A stretch of DNA of 32,295 bases from Sedimenticola thiotaurini (GTDB lineage Bacteria > Pseudomonadota > Gammaproteobacteria > Chromatiales > Chromatiaceae), in the NCBI GenBank assembly GCA_007713595.1, contig VMRY01000051.1:1-32295 (forward strand). The letters run 5' to 3'. The notes beneath the pieces are model-generated. The model had not been told where the DNA came from. It saw nothing but the letters and a program-made list of their open reading frames with translations, and searched no databases. The translations under genes and the position numbers were made by a program. Below are positions 16,506-24,611 of the stretch, piece after piece (positions within the stretch are counted from its first letter, which is position 1; each line of letters begins with the position of its first letter).

Positions 16506-17060
16506 ATGGCCCTAAGGTTAAAGAGTCAGTGGCACAAAGAGGATTCGGAACGAACGCTGACTGAAATTGGTGGCGCCATTGCATTTAATGCTTGGCGGCT
16601 GGGGATGGACAAGGCCGTAACCCTCCACAGCAAACATTTTACCTATCGCGATGACGAACAGCGTTTGGCCGTGATCGCTGAATACCTGATATTTCAAGCA
16701 CTGGCCGTTGAACGGATGACAGTTGAATCATTGAGTGATGATGAGCGCAGAGAAATCGTCACAGCCATCGTGCTGAAGATGGCAGATCATTTTGATGAGA
16801 ACAGTAGAAGTCTTCTGGGTGACGGTGACTATCGCAGTAAGTTCGTTACATTATTTAATCAACGTGCATCCGAATATGCCGAGTTTGGCTATACCGATGA
16901 TGGCCCCACCTATCCCTTCCTGAGACATCTCGGCTACGAGATACAGCAGACGATGGGAGAGAGCCAGGAGAATCGATGGGTCATTGACCAGGTCATGGAT
17001 GTTGATGCCCCGGAACTGATTAAACAGCTCGCTCGGATTGTAAAAAACCTGTTTGTATAG
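16506..17060 (+). CDS. Conserved-looking hypothetical protein, 184 aa
   Basis: I do not recognise this protein. It is 184 residues, soluble, mainly helical and acidic, with no signal peptide, membrane segment or cysteine. Distinct segments are SLSDDERREIVTAIVLKMADHF and FGYTDDGPTYPFLRHLGYE. The ATG follows GAGGTT at suitable spacing. It stands between the divergent FmdE-like gene and the BepA-like protease, with gaps of about 200 nt on each side, so it is probably a single-gene unit. Confidence 0.8.
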   Translation: MALRLKSQWHKEDSERTLTEIGGAIAFNAWRLGMDKAVTLHSKHFTYRDDEQRLAVIAEYLIFQALAVERMTVESLSDDERREIVTAIVLKMADHFDENSRSLLGDGDYRSKFVTLFNQRASEYAEFGYTDDGPTYPFLRHLGYEIQQTMGESQENRWVIDQVMDVDAPELIKQLARIVKNLFV

Positions 17061-17257
17061 GGCGTTAAATATCGGCATTAGCTGACAGATGCCACAAAAC
17101 CGTCATTCCATACGAAATCAGTATTCCAATCCCTGTTATAGTAACCTCCATTACGCATAGCAAGCAGAATGGAATAAAGATAAACAGCGTGAATCAACCA
17201 CGGCCCGCCATACTGATAATCACTGAACTATTCCTGTTTCTACAGGTCTTTGTTGGC

Positions 17258-18748
17258 ATGCCAAAGCCTCAACAAACGATCTGGACATCTATACTAAAGC
17301 CCTCTCTAGCGCTGCTACTCCTCTATTGGCTAGCACCAATACAGTTGGTGCAGGCGCAAGAGATCGCACTGCCGGATATCGGCAATCCATCAGGTAACAT
17401 TCTCACGCCAGCAGAAGAGGAACGGCTGGGACGCGCCTTCATGCGAAGTATCCGCAGCACAATGCCCGTCATTCAGGATCCCCTGTTATCAGCCTATATC
17501 CAATCGGTAGGTGATCAGGTGGTCAAGGGAAATACAAATGCCTCGGGTAGTTTTGAATTTTTCCTGATCAACAGCCCACAGATAAATGCATTTGCAGGCC
17601 CGGGAGGGCATATTGGCGTTTACTCGGGCTTGATTACGACCACAGAATCGGAAAGTGAACTCGCCTCTGTTATCGCCCATGAGATAGCTCATGTTACGCA
17701 GAAGCATCTGGTGAGAACCTATGATGCAGTGAAGAGTATGTCACTGCCAGCGGCGGCGTTGGCTATCGCAGCTGTCGCTATCGGCGCAGCAACAAATAAT
17801 ACAAATTTTGCTGTTGCTGCAGCTACAGGCGTACAGGCTGGATTGGCTCAACGGGAAATCAATTTCACCCGTTCACATGAGGAAGAGGCCGACAGCATAG
17901 GCATTAAGACACTGGCAACAGCCGGGTTTGACCCAACAGCGATGCCGGTATTTTTTTCCCGCATGGGGAAGGCTTCACGTCTTTATGATAATGGAAAACT
18001 CCCCGAATTTTTACGTAGCCATCCTGTCACGACAAACCGGATAGCTGATGCCTATGGTCGTGCAAATGACTATCCATACAAGCAACGCAGTGATTCTCTG
18101 GGCTATCATCTCGCCAGAGAGCGGTTGCGTGTTCTTGCATTTAATGACCCACGTGAGGGGATAGATTTCTATAGCAAAAGCCTTGAAGAGGGGCGTTATA
18201 GAAATGAGGAATCCCATCAATACGGGTACGCCCTGTCATTGATAGGCAACAGACAATACTCACAAGCCAGAGAGTTGCTAGCCAAGCTTACTTCCCTTCG
18301 GCCTACTCAAATTGAGTATCTGGCGGCCAAGGCCGAACTGGACAAATTGGACAAACAGCCAGAGCAGGGGCTCAAAACCCTGGAGTATGGACTAGCTGAA
18401 CACCCTGGCAATTATCCGCTCTCAATCTACCTTGCGCAGGCCCTGCTAGACATTGGCAAGCCACAGGCCGTCCAACCCCTGCTGGAAAATCTGCTATCAG
18501 GTCATCCGGATGATACCTTAATCTACAAACTGCTTGCGCAGGCAGCAGGAGACTCCGGCAACAAAACCCAGGGTCATCAATACCTGGCGGAATACTACTA
18601 CCACACTGGCGCGCTTAAAGAGGCGTTGATGCAACTGGAAATTGCCTTGAAGGATCGAAATATCAGCTATTATGAGAGCGCCAGGATGGCCGCCCGACTA
18701 AAGGAGATTCGGCAGGAAAAGAAAGATCTTGATGACCGGGACAAGTAA
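17258..18748 (+). CDS. bepA: BepA-like periplasmic M48 metalloprotease with TPR domain
   Basis: This 496-aa protein has a signal peptide ending near LVQAQ, then an M48 peptidase domain. The zinc motif HEIAH lies at residues 141-145 and the third ligand in EEEAD near residue 209. A hydrophobic alanine-rich stretch lies between them. The C-terminal third is TPR-like (repeated A-L-Y pairs from about residue 310). This is the layout of BepA/YfgC, which degrades or assembles outer-membrane beta-barrel proteins such as LptD in the periplasm. I prefer ATG 17258, which gives a clean signal peptide. A GTG at 17189 would add 23 hydrophobic residues and cannot be excluded. Confidence 0.9.
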   Translation: MPKPQQTIWTSILKPSLALLLLYWLAPIQLVQAQEIALPDIGNPSGNILTPAEEERLGRAFMRSIRSTMPVIQDPLLSAYIQSVGDQVVKGNTNASGSFEFFLINSPQINAFAGPGGHIGVYSGLITTTESESELASVIAHEIAHVTQKHLVRTYDAVKSMSLPAAALAIAAVAIGAATNNTNFAVAAATGVQAGLAQREINFTRSHEEEADSIGIKTLATAGFDPTAMPVFFSRMGKASRLYDNGKLPEFLRSHPVTTNRIADAYGRANDYPYKQRSDSLGYHLARERLRVLAFNDPREGIDFYSKSLEEGRYRNEESHQYGYALSLIGNRQYSQARELLAKLTSLRPTQIEYLAAKAELDKLDKQPEQGLKTLEYGLAEHPGNYPLSIYLAQALLDIGKPQAVQPLLENLLSGHPDDTLIYKLLAQAAGDSGNKTQGHQYLAEYYYHTGALKEALMQLEIALKDRNISYYESARMAARLKEIRQEKKDLDDRDK

Positions 18749-19195
18749 TTCAAAACGCTGCATATACTTCTTTCCCATAAAGAAATCATGGGTTATGCTT
18801 CGATTTAACCTGTGAAAATTACAGTAGAACACCACCCAATAATAACCAGATTCTGCCTTTTCACAGATCACTGGCTCTGGAGGTATAAGATAAGGCACAT
18901 TCACTGAGGACAAGCAACTCAAAGCACCACAGCCAAAACACTTATATGGTCATATTGCCTGCTTATGTGCATTCCCGTCCCGGGAAAGGCACTATGTGAA
19001 AATGGCTGAAAAATTTTCCGGCTAATAGATAACATGTGATGAAAGTAGGTTGTTCTGAGATGAATAGGTGCTAACGGGAATAGCCCCATCCTCAACGAAA
19101 AGCGTAAAAATATACATTTATGTTTTCGCATTCAAAATGTGCAACCTCTTTACGACAGAACAGATACCATCCCTCTGTTGATACAGGAGATAGAA
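18749..19195. other. Intergenic region upstream of soxY
   Basis: About 450 nt without a credible gene on either strand. A 5-bp hairpin CCCAT/ATGGG (18774-18792) follows the protease but lacks a U-run. A small palindrome TTCCCG-TC-CCGGGAA lies near 18970. The right half should contain the soxYZ promoter; no clear -35/-10 pair was found. The soxY ribosome-binding site is AGGAGA just before 19196. Confidence 0.5.
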
Positions 19196-19672
19196 ATGAA
19201 GATAGATGTGAACCGCAGGATTCTGCTTAAGGGCACCTTTGCCACCAGCGCAATCGGTATTGCCATCAGTGCTGGCCTGTTGACACCCGGACAAGTGCTT
19301 GCGGCTTGGCCCAAAGAAGCATTTGTTGCAAAAGATATCCCAAGCGCACTAACAGCAATTATGGGAGCGGATAACGCAGAAGAGAGCGGCGAGATCAATA
19401 TCAAAGCACCCGATATTGCTGAAAATGGTGCAGTTGTACCGGTAACTGTCAGTACCTCATTGGCAGGAGTGGAGTCTATTGCAATCATGGCGGCAAATAA
19501 CCCCGTTCCACTGATTGCCAATTTCAATCTAAAAGAAGGTACCGAGAGCTTTGTCTCAACCCGTATCAAAATGGGTAAAAGCGGTGATGTGGTTGCCGTA
19601 GTAAAGGCAGGTGGAAAACTCTATAAAGCTGGTAAAGAGGTAAAAGTCACCATTGGTGGATGTGGCGGTTAA
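19196..19672 (+). CDS. soxY: SoxY, sulfur-carrier subunit of the Sox system
   Basis: This 158-aa protein has a Tat-type signal (NRRILLKGT near residues 6-14, followed by a hydrophobic core and VLAA). It ends in the SoxY C-terminal swinging arm GGCGG. The single cysteine in that arm carries thiosulfate-derived sulfur bound covalently during periplasmic oxidation. I chose ATG 19196 because AGGAGA lies upstream and the Tat signal begins here; the open frame extends to 19139 but adds residues without signal character. soxZ follows 76 nt later. No soxXAB or soxCD gene is in the window. Confidence 0.96.
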   Translation: MKIDVNRRILLKGTFATSAIGIAISAGLLTPGQVLAAWPKEAFVAKDIPSALTAIMGADNAEESGEINIKAPDIAENGAVVPVTVSTSLAGVESIAIMAANNPVPLIANFNLKEGTESFVSTRIKMGKSGDVVAVVKAGGKLYKAGKEVKVTIGGCGG

Positions 19673-19748
19673 TCGCCATCTAACCGTAATAAGTGATTAC
19701 CCGAAAGGGCAGGCTTAATTGAGTTATATGATTTTTGAGGAGTAAGAA

Positions 19749-20063
19749 ATGGCAAGCAATTCCATTAAAATACGCGCCAAACTGAAAGAAGATGAGGTGA
19801 CTGTGAAGGCACTAATGAGTCATCCGATGGAGACAGGTAATCGCAAAGATAGTAAAGGTGAAGCGATTCCTGCACATTTCATTCAGGAGGTTACCTGCAG
19901 TGCTGGTGGAAAAGATCTTATGAGCGCTGACTGGAGTGGCGGTATTTCAAAAAACCCCTATATATCCTTTAAATACAAAGGTGCCAGTGCTGGCGATGAT
20001 CTCACCCTTACCTGGGTAGATAACAAGGGAAATACTGAATCAGCTACTGTTAAGGTTCAATAA
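19749..20063 (+). CDS. soxZ: SoxZ, partner of SoxY
   Basis: This 104-aa protein without a signal peptide has SoxZ features: HPMETGNRKDSKGEAIPAHFI near residues 25-45 and a C-terminal Ig-like beta sandwich (LTLTWVDNKGNTESATVKV). It forms the SoxYZ heterodimer and is exported together with SoxY by the Tat system. GAGGAG lies upstream of the ATG. soxYZ without sox(CD)2 nearby fits sulfur oxidisers that feed Sox-derived sulfur into stored sulfur and rDsr. Confidence 0.97.
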   Translation: MASNSIKIRAKLKEDEVTVKALMSHPMETGNRKDSKGEAIPAHFIQEVTCSAGGKDLMSADWSGGISKNPYISFKYKGASAGDDLTLTWVDNKGNTESATVKVQ

Positions 20064-20072
20064 TCCTTATCA

Positions 20073-20092
20073 GGCGTACAGGGAAGTACGCC
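20073..20092. terminator. Hairpin between convergent soxZ and the coiled-coil gene
   Basis: A perfect 7-bp inverted repeat GGCGTAC-AGGGAA-GTACGCC lies 10 nt after soxZ and 35 nt after the end of the opposing gene. It has no U-run on either side, so it may be a weak bidirectional terminator or an mRNA 3-prime-end stabiliser. Confidence 0.4.
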
Positions 20093-20126
20093 CAACTTAC
20101 TCGCCATCGTGCAATTTGAACCCGAC

Positions 20127-21014
20127 CTATTTTTGATTGGGATCTTCAAGTACATCATCCAGATCAACCACTTCCTCACTTTCATCCGCTGAAACTACTA
20201 CGGTCTTATCCATATCAGCAATATCTGATAGCTCTTCTTCAGACAAATCGAGCATGCCCAGCGCTTCGTCAAGTTCCTTCAATCCCTCATCCTCCTCCAA
20301 AGTGGGGACTTCTGCTTCTTCGTCCGCTACAGCAACTGATTCTGCATCGAGAACTTCTGTTAAATCAGCAGTCGACGAAGTTGCGTCCGTTGCGTCCGTT
20401 GCGTCCGTTGCGTCCGTTGCGTCCGTTGCGTCCGGGGCAAGCATCTCACGCATCTTCTCTTTATCCAGATCAGTATCTGTGCCACCGGAGAACATCAGCG
20501 AGTATTCACTCAACATCCTGCTCATTGTATCCATGGTGACTTGCAACTCTTCCGTCAATCTTTGATTCTCATCTTTAAGCAGCAAAAGCTCTTCTGAATC
20601 AACCGAATCACCATCTGTATCAGCAGCAGTTGTTCCCCTGCGGGGAATCTCTAATGTCCGATAGGTATCTACCGAACCCTCATAATCAACGGATAGATTC
20701 TGCAGCGCATCACTGTTTCTTTTTATGTAAATATCTATGAGAACCTGATAAAAGCCCTTCTCTTCACGTACAATCTTTGTGACAATCTCATCCAGATCGG
20801 TTCCGGCAAAGCCGTATTGCTCCTCCATGATCTTACGCGTCTCTTGTTCGCGCCGACCACTGTCTTCCTTGATTCTCGCAATCAGTTTCTTAATTGAGGC
20901 CCGGTCACGTTGCCGCTTGGAAAATGCCAGAAATGTAAGCACCATCACGGCAACAATGCTGACCAGAACCAATTCTCCTAAAACTAACAGGAGCAGCTTA
21001 CTTAGCTCAATCAT
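20127..21014 (-). CDS. Membrane-anchored acidic coiled-coil protein, unknown function
   Basis: This 295-aa protein has one N-terminal membrane segment (residues 5-32) and then a basic, helical region (KRQRDRASIKKLIARIKED). A coiled-coil-like stretch follows (LLLLKDENQRLTEELQVTMDTM), and the C-terminus is very acidic. Between them lies a repeat of six D-A-T triplets encoded by a 9-bp minisatellite. Its ATG overlaps the stop of the VWA gene (ATGA at 21011-21014), so the two are translationally coupled. They probably act together in the inner membrane. I do not recognise a family with certainty. Confidence 0.8.
   Translation of the reverse strand: MIELSKLLLLVLGELVLVSIVAVMVLTFLAFSKRQRDRASIKKLIARIKEDSGRREQETRKIMEEQYGFAGTDLDEIVTKIVREEKGFYQVLIDIYIKRNSDALQNLSVDYEGSVDTYRTLEIPRRGTTAADTDGDSVDSEELLLLKDENQRLTEELQVTMDTMSRMLSEYSLMFSGGTDTDLDKEKMREMLAPDATDATDATDATDATDATSSTADLTEVLDAESVAVADEEAEVPTLEEDEGLKELDEALGMLDLSEEELSDIADMDKTVVVSADESEEVVDLDDVLEDPNQK
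20380..20433. repeat. 9-bp minisatellite, six perfect copies
   Basis: The unit GTTGCGTCC is repeated six times without a mismatch. It lies inside the gene at 20127-21014, where each unit encodes Asp-Ala-Thr. The unit is a multiple of three, so copy-number changes alter linker length but keep the frame. Perfect identity suggests recent expansion. Confidence 0.97.
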
Positions 21015-22855
21015 TTGGCCGGTGCCTCCTGATCATCTTCTTCAGCCAGCTGAAAGTCTGCCTCTCCTTTACGACGACGCATAAACCAGAACACGCCACC
21101 ACCAATGAGAATCAGCAGCAGGTTAGCACCACCAAACAGCATGGCCTGAGACATAAAGTCATCTTCTTCCTCCACTACAACCTCTGGTTCCTGCGCTGCT
21201 ACTGGCGTCTCTGGTTCAGCTGTTAGAACTTCCACTTTTGCTGGCTCTTCTATTACAGGTTCAGCTGGTGGTGGCGTCGCCTTTCCTTCCACCGTAACTG
21301 GATCAAGCGTCACATCTAAGGTCGAACCGGCACGGGTTCTTCCTTTCATCGTCACACTGAGTGTCCAGTTGCCCAACAGTGTTGCGGTATCCACTTTCGC
21401 TTCTCGCATACCCAGCTCAGCACCTGGCAGTAACATAACCGGTTGCTCTTCTCCTGAAGCAGAAACCAGAATAGCATTCAACTGCAGACTTTCCAGATCA
21501 ACAACTTCACCATCCGGCCTTAAGGTTAGCATCAGTCCAGAGCCGTTCTGTGGGTCTGGTACAACCGTCATCATAATGGGATCAGCAAGTTCAAAGGTCT
21601 GGCGCTGTTCACGCTGAAAAGTCTTGCCCTGGGCAGTCAGTATCAGTTCAACCTTACCGGCGGCCAACCCTTCTCCTACTTGAAGAGTGAAGTTGCCATC
21701 ACCGGCTGTTTCATCGCCTGCTTTACCATCATCATAGAATGGGCGTTCTTCCCCGACGCCATTGGCATCGACATGCCCACTTCTCAGATCCACTACATTG
21801 AGAAAATCCTGACGCGTAATCTGCTTACCCTGATTGGAGAAACTGACATTCAGTGGTAGTGTTTCACCGAGCACAAATCGACTAGGCAGCTGGCTGGCCT
21901 TCATCTTGAGGTCTGTCACAATAATGACCCGGTTGTCTGGATCCATTGCCGCCTGCACATGCCACTCTCCGGTTTCCGGCTTGGAGATGGTCAACATGTC
22001 ATAGCCAACGTCCCGATGCCAGCTCACAGACTTCGGCGCACTCTTTGCGTCAAATACTGTGCCCGATGGAGTAGCCACTCGAGTAGGTTCAGCGCCCTCT
22101 TTCCTGAATACCAGCAGTGTCACTTCCTGAATACTGCTATCGACAAGAAATTTATTATCTTTTAGCGGTACAGTATCCGGGCGCCCCACCTTTTCAAATA
22201 TTTTCAGGAAGATTCGTTGTAACTGCTCCGCATCATTGACCTGCTCGTACCAGCCACCCGTCTCTTTGGAGAGTGTTTGCATCAATTCATGATCGGCCCG
22301 TTCTGACAGGGCGATGGTATGCACCTCGGCGTTGTAGGCTTTGAGCTTAGGCAGTAACTCTCCAAGGATTCGCTTGCGGGACTCGGCATTTTTCTTCGGA
22401 TTCTTGCTGATATCCACCATGCCATCGGTCAACAGGATCAGGTGTCTACGATAGAGGGTCGCCGGTCCCTCCCAGTCAGCGCTGGCTCGACGAATCACAT
22501 CTTCAATATTGGTAAACTGTCCAGGCGAAGCAATCTTTGCTGCTTCTGAACGGGCCTTTCGCTTCCACCCCGTATCAACCTGGCCTAAAGGTATCAACAT
22601 GTTGACGTACTGGCCAAAGGTCCATACGCCCGCTCGCGCATCATCCGGCATCAGGCCAACCAAAAGGCGAAGAGCTGGCCGCCTGAGGTTTTGGGGATCA
22701 TTTTTCTGCATACTACCCGATATATCGATCAATATGCGTGCATCTGCTTTCGACCCCACCTCCTCAGCAATTGCCAGATCGGGCCATGCCGACACCAGCA
22801 GCAGCCAGGCAAACAACCCCGTTATCATCTTTGTATAGTTTCTTTTTTTAACCAT
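21011..22855 (-). CDS. VWA-domain membrane protein
   Basis: This 614-aa protein has a signal peptide (hydrophobic core about residues 10-23, ending near AIA). A von Willebrand factor A domain follows, with the MIDAS motif D44-I-S46-G-S48 and later LLTDGMVD. After it come beta-rich domains (FNLTLQVGEG-like regions), a proline-rich linker, a C-terminal membrane segment (LLLILIGGGVFWFM), RRRK and an acidic tail. It is probably periplasmic with a C-terminal anchor, like the TIGR03503-type family. I chose ATG 22855, with GAGAG upstream; a GTG at 22906 would extend it. The next gene overlaps it by 4 nt. The biological role is unknown. Confidence 0.85.
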   Translation of the reverse strand: MVKKRNYTKMITGLFAWLLLVSAWPDLAIAEEVGSKADARILIDISGSMQKNDPQNLRRPALRLLVGLMPDDARAGVWTFGQYVNMLIPLGQVDTGWKRKARSEAAKIASPGQFTNIEDVIRRASADWEGPATLYRRHLILLTDGMVDISKNPKKNAESRKRILGELLPKLKAYNAEVHTIALSERADHELMQTLSKETGGWYEQVNDAEQLQRIFLKIFEKVGRPDTVPLKDNKFLVDSSIQEVTLLVFRKEGAEPTRVATPSGTVFDAKSAPKSVSWHRDVGYDMLTISKPETGEWHVQAAMDPDNRVIIVTDLKMKASQLPSRFVLGETLPLNVSFSNQGKQITRQDFLNVVDLRSGHVDANGVGEERPFYDDGKAGDETAGDGNFTLQVGEGLAAGKVELILTAQGKTFQREQRQTFELADPIMMTVVPDPQNGSGLMLTLRPDGEVVDLESLQLNAILVSASGEEQPVMLLPGAELGMREAKVDTATLLGNWTLSVTMKGRTRAGSTLDVTLDPVTVEGKATPPPAEPVIEEPAKVEVLTAEPETPVAAQEPEVVVEEEDDFMSQAMLFGGANLLLILIGGGVFWFMRRRKGEADFQLAEEDDQEAPAK

Positions 22856-23082
22856 CACTGGTCTCTCATATTCAAAGACAGGATCAACCCAATCCTTCGC
22901 CGCCACCTACCGGCCCCTGAACAGGTTAACGGCAAACCCAGCTCAACACTTTAAGGGTATTGATAAAAAAAGCGTCTCATCCTATTGAAGATAGCGGAAA
23001 TTTGGCTTTTTTGCACATTCAAAAATGGAGATTTCAAGGAAATACTTATGGCAAGAAGCGAAAAAAAGAAGACAAACTGAAG

Positions 23083-23135
23083 GTAAGCAAGCAGCTACTT
23101 AGTCTCTGCTGAGGAGAAAATCAGAGGTTGCTTAC
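23083..23135 (-). terminator. Long-armed hairpin after the acyltransferase
   Basis: An 8-bp inverted repeat GTAAGCAA/TTGCTTAC encloses about 37 nt directly after the acyltransferase stop codon. A T-rich stretch follows on the minus strand about 15 nt further on. It could be a terminator or a 3-prime-end processing structure; the long loop makes it uncertain. Confidence 0.3.
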
Positions 23136-24038
23136 TCAAGAGACGATAGTGGAATAAGGGGAGATTACCCCATCCGGCTGACTGGCAAAGCGTTTATAAC
23201 TCCAGAGATATTGTGCAGGTGCATGCCGGATACACTGCTCGAGCCCCTGATTAAGCGCTGCTGCAGTGATATCCGGATCATCGCTGTCAATACCCCCCGG
23301 GGCCCTAAACCAGTGCATTTTATAGCCCCTAGCTCCCGGCAGCCGCTCCATAAACCAGAACAGAACGGGCGCACCCGTCTTTCGTGCCAATCGGCCAATC
23401 AAGACCATCGTCAAGGCTGGATGGCCGAAGAATGGGGCATAGTTACCCCCCTGCCGCCCGGCGGCTTTAGGTTGCTGATCTGCCAGCAGCGCCATCATTT
23501 CACCGCGCTTGAGCGCGCCGTACAGCGTCTTAACGCCTTGAGGAGTAGCAGGTACCAGAGTCGCACCACCCTGGCCGCGGCCTTGTTTCAGCAGGTCATC
23601 CAAGACTTCCCGTCGTGGCGGCCTATAGATCGCTGTTACCTTGGCCAGAGAAGTCAGGTAGTGCAGACCCACCTCCCAATTACCCAGATGAGGACCCACA
23701 GCGATGACCCCCTTACCCTTGCTGATGGTCTTCTCAAACAGCCCCGCACCCTCTCCCGGAATGACCAGATCGATCCAGCGAGCGGGCTGAGAGGCCCATA
23801 CAATTGGCATCTCAACAACACCTTTTGCTGACTCAATCATTGAATCCTTGAGCAGGATGTCTCGCTGAAGTTCTGATAACTCAGGTAGGCAGGTGGCAAT
23901 ATTAATCTTGGCAATGCGGCGCTCTTTATTGGGAATCTTATAGGCAAGCCAGCCCAACACTTTCCCGACTCTCTGGGCAAAAGAGAGTGGCAAACGGGAA
24001 AAAAGCGCTAAAATAAAAAGTATTACCTTGTCTTGCAT
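23136..24038 (-). CDS. LpxL/HtrB-type lipid A late acyltransferase
   Basis: This 300-aa protein belongs to the lysophospholipid/lipid A acyltransferase family. An N-terminal hydrophobic segment (residues 5-20) anchors it to the inner membrane. The catalytic HX4E motif is H117-LGNW-E122, within VIAVGPHLGNWE. It is followed by IYRPPRR and ALLADQQPK blocks typical of LpxL/LpxM. It transfers a secondary acyl chain to Kdo2-lipid IVA or a related acceptor. Which acyl chain or position cannot be read from the sequence. It is divergent from the rhodanese gene across 81 nt. Confidence 0.9.
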   Translation of the reverse strand: MQDKVILFILALFSRLPLSFAQRVGKVLGWLAYKIPNKERRIAKINIATCLPELSELQRDILLKDSMIESAKGVVEMPIVWASQPARWIDLVIPGEGAGLFEKTISKGKGVIAVGPHLGNWEVGLHYLTSLAKVTAIYRPPRREVLDDLLKQGRGQGGATLVPATPQGVKTLYGALKRGEMMALLADQQPKAAGRQGGNYAPFFGHPALTMVLIGRLARKTGAPVLFWFMERLPGARGYKMHWFRAPGGIDSDDPDITAAALNQGLEQCIRHAPAQYLWSYKRFASQPDGVISPYSTIVS

Positions 24039-24119
24039 AAAAAATATTTATAGAAATATCCAATTTTCGGTATTATAACCTGCCCCCGGGCATACCGATA
24101 TCTCACCAGGAGTAGAATA

Positions 24120-24548
24120 ATGAGCGCTGAAGAACCCATTCCACTAAACCCAAAACAGGCCTATCAGATGCTGGAGGATGACCCACGAGCCATTCTGGTG
24201 GATATCCGCTCAAGTATGGAGTTCTTGTTTGTCGGCCATGCGAAAGGGGCAGTCCATGTACCGTGGATCGACGAGCCTGACTGGACAGTAAATCCTCATT
24301 TCGTGACAGATATTAGAAAACTGGTGCTGGGTGGTGCCGTCTGCTCTGAAGATGATGGCTGCTCACCTGTGATACTGATCTGTCGCAGTGGTAAACGTTC
24401 ACATGAGGCAGGTAAAGCATTGGTTAAGGCAGAATTCAGTCAGGTGTTCCATGTTAATGAAGGATTTGAAGGTGAACTGAACGATCATCATCAACGCAGC
24501 TCTATCAATGGCTGGCGTTTTCAGGGTCTACCCTGGGAACAGTGTTAA
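24120..24548 (+). CDS. Rhodanese-like sulfurtransferase
   Basis: This 142-aa single rhodanese domain has VDIRSSMEFLFVGHAKGAVHVPW (CH2A-like motif) and an active loop Cys88-RSGKRS. The loop has the six-residue length typical of sulfurtransferases rather than Cdc25-type phosphatases. There is no signal peptide, so it is cytoplasmic. AGGAG precedes the ATG by 7-8 nt. A role in moving sulfane sulfur toward TusA or DsrE is possible in this organism, but its neighbours (LpxL-type and CsgG-type) give no direct support. Confidence 0.9.
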   Translation: MSAEEPIPLNPKQAYQMLEDDPRAILVDIRSSMEFLFVGHAKGAVHVPWIDEPDWTVNPHFVTDIRKLVLGGAVCSEDDGCSPVILICRSGKRSHEAGKALVKAEFSQVFHVNEGFEGELNDHHQRSSINGWRFQGLPWEQC

Positions 24549-24554
24549 ACAAGA

Positions 24555-24580
24555 GAGCGCCCGTTTGGGCGCTCATCTCT
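24555..24580 (+). terminator. Intrinsic terminator after the rhodanese gene
   Basis: A perfect 8-bp stem GAGCGCCC/GGGCGCTC with a GTTT tetraloop is followed by ATCTCTT. It lies 7 nt after the stop codon, between convergent genes, so it may also slow transcription from the right. Confidence 0.75.
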
Positions 24581-24611
24581 TACTCCTTACAAAGCACTCC
24601 ATTCTAGTCAG

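Noticed and set aside
20380-20433. Frame-switching (phase-variable) repeat
   Set aside because: The unit is 9 bp, so copy-number change keeps the reading frame. It can alter linker length but not switch the gene off.
20137-20565. 142-aa serine-rich plus-strand frame opposite the coiled-coil gene
   Set aside because: It is the antisense reading of the acidic gene and its 9-bp repeat. It has no ribosome-binding site and a low-complexity composition.
23044-23082. Tiny plus-strand ORF in the spacer after the acyltransferase
   Set aside because: It encodes only nine residues, mostly lysine, with no good ribosome-binding site.
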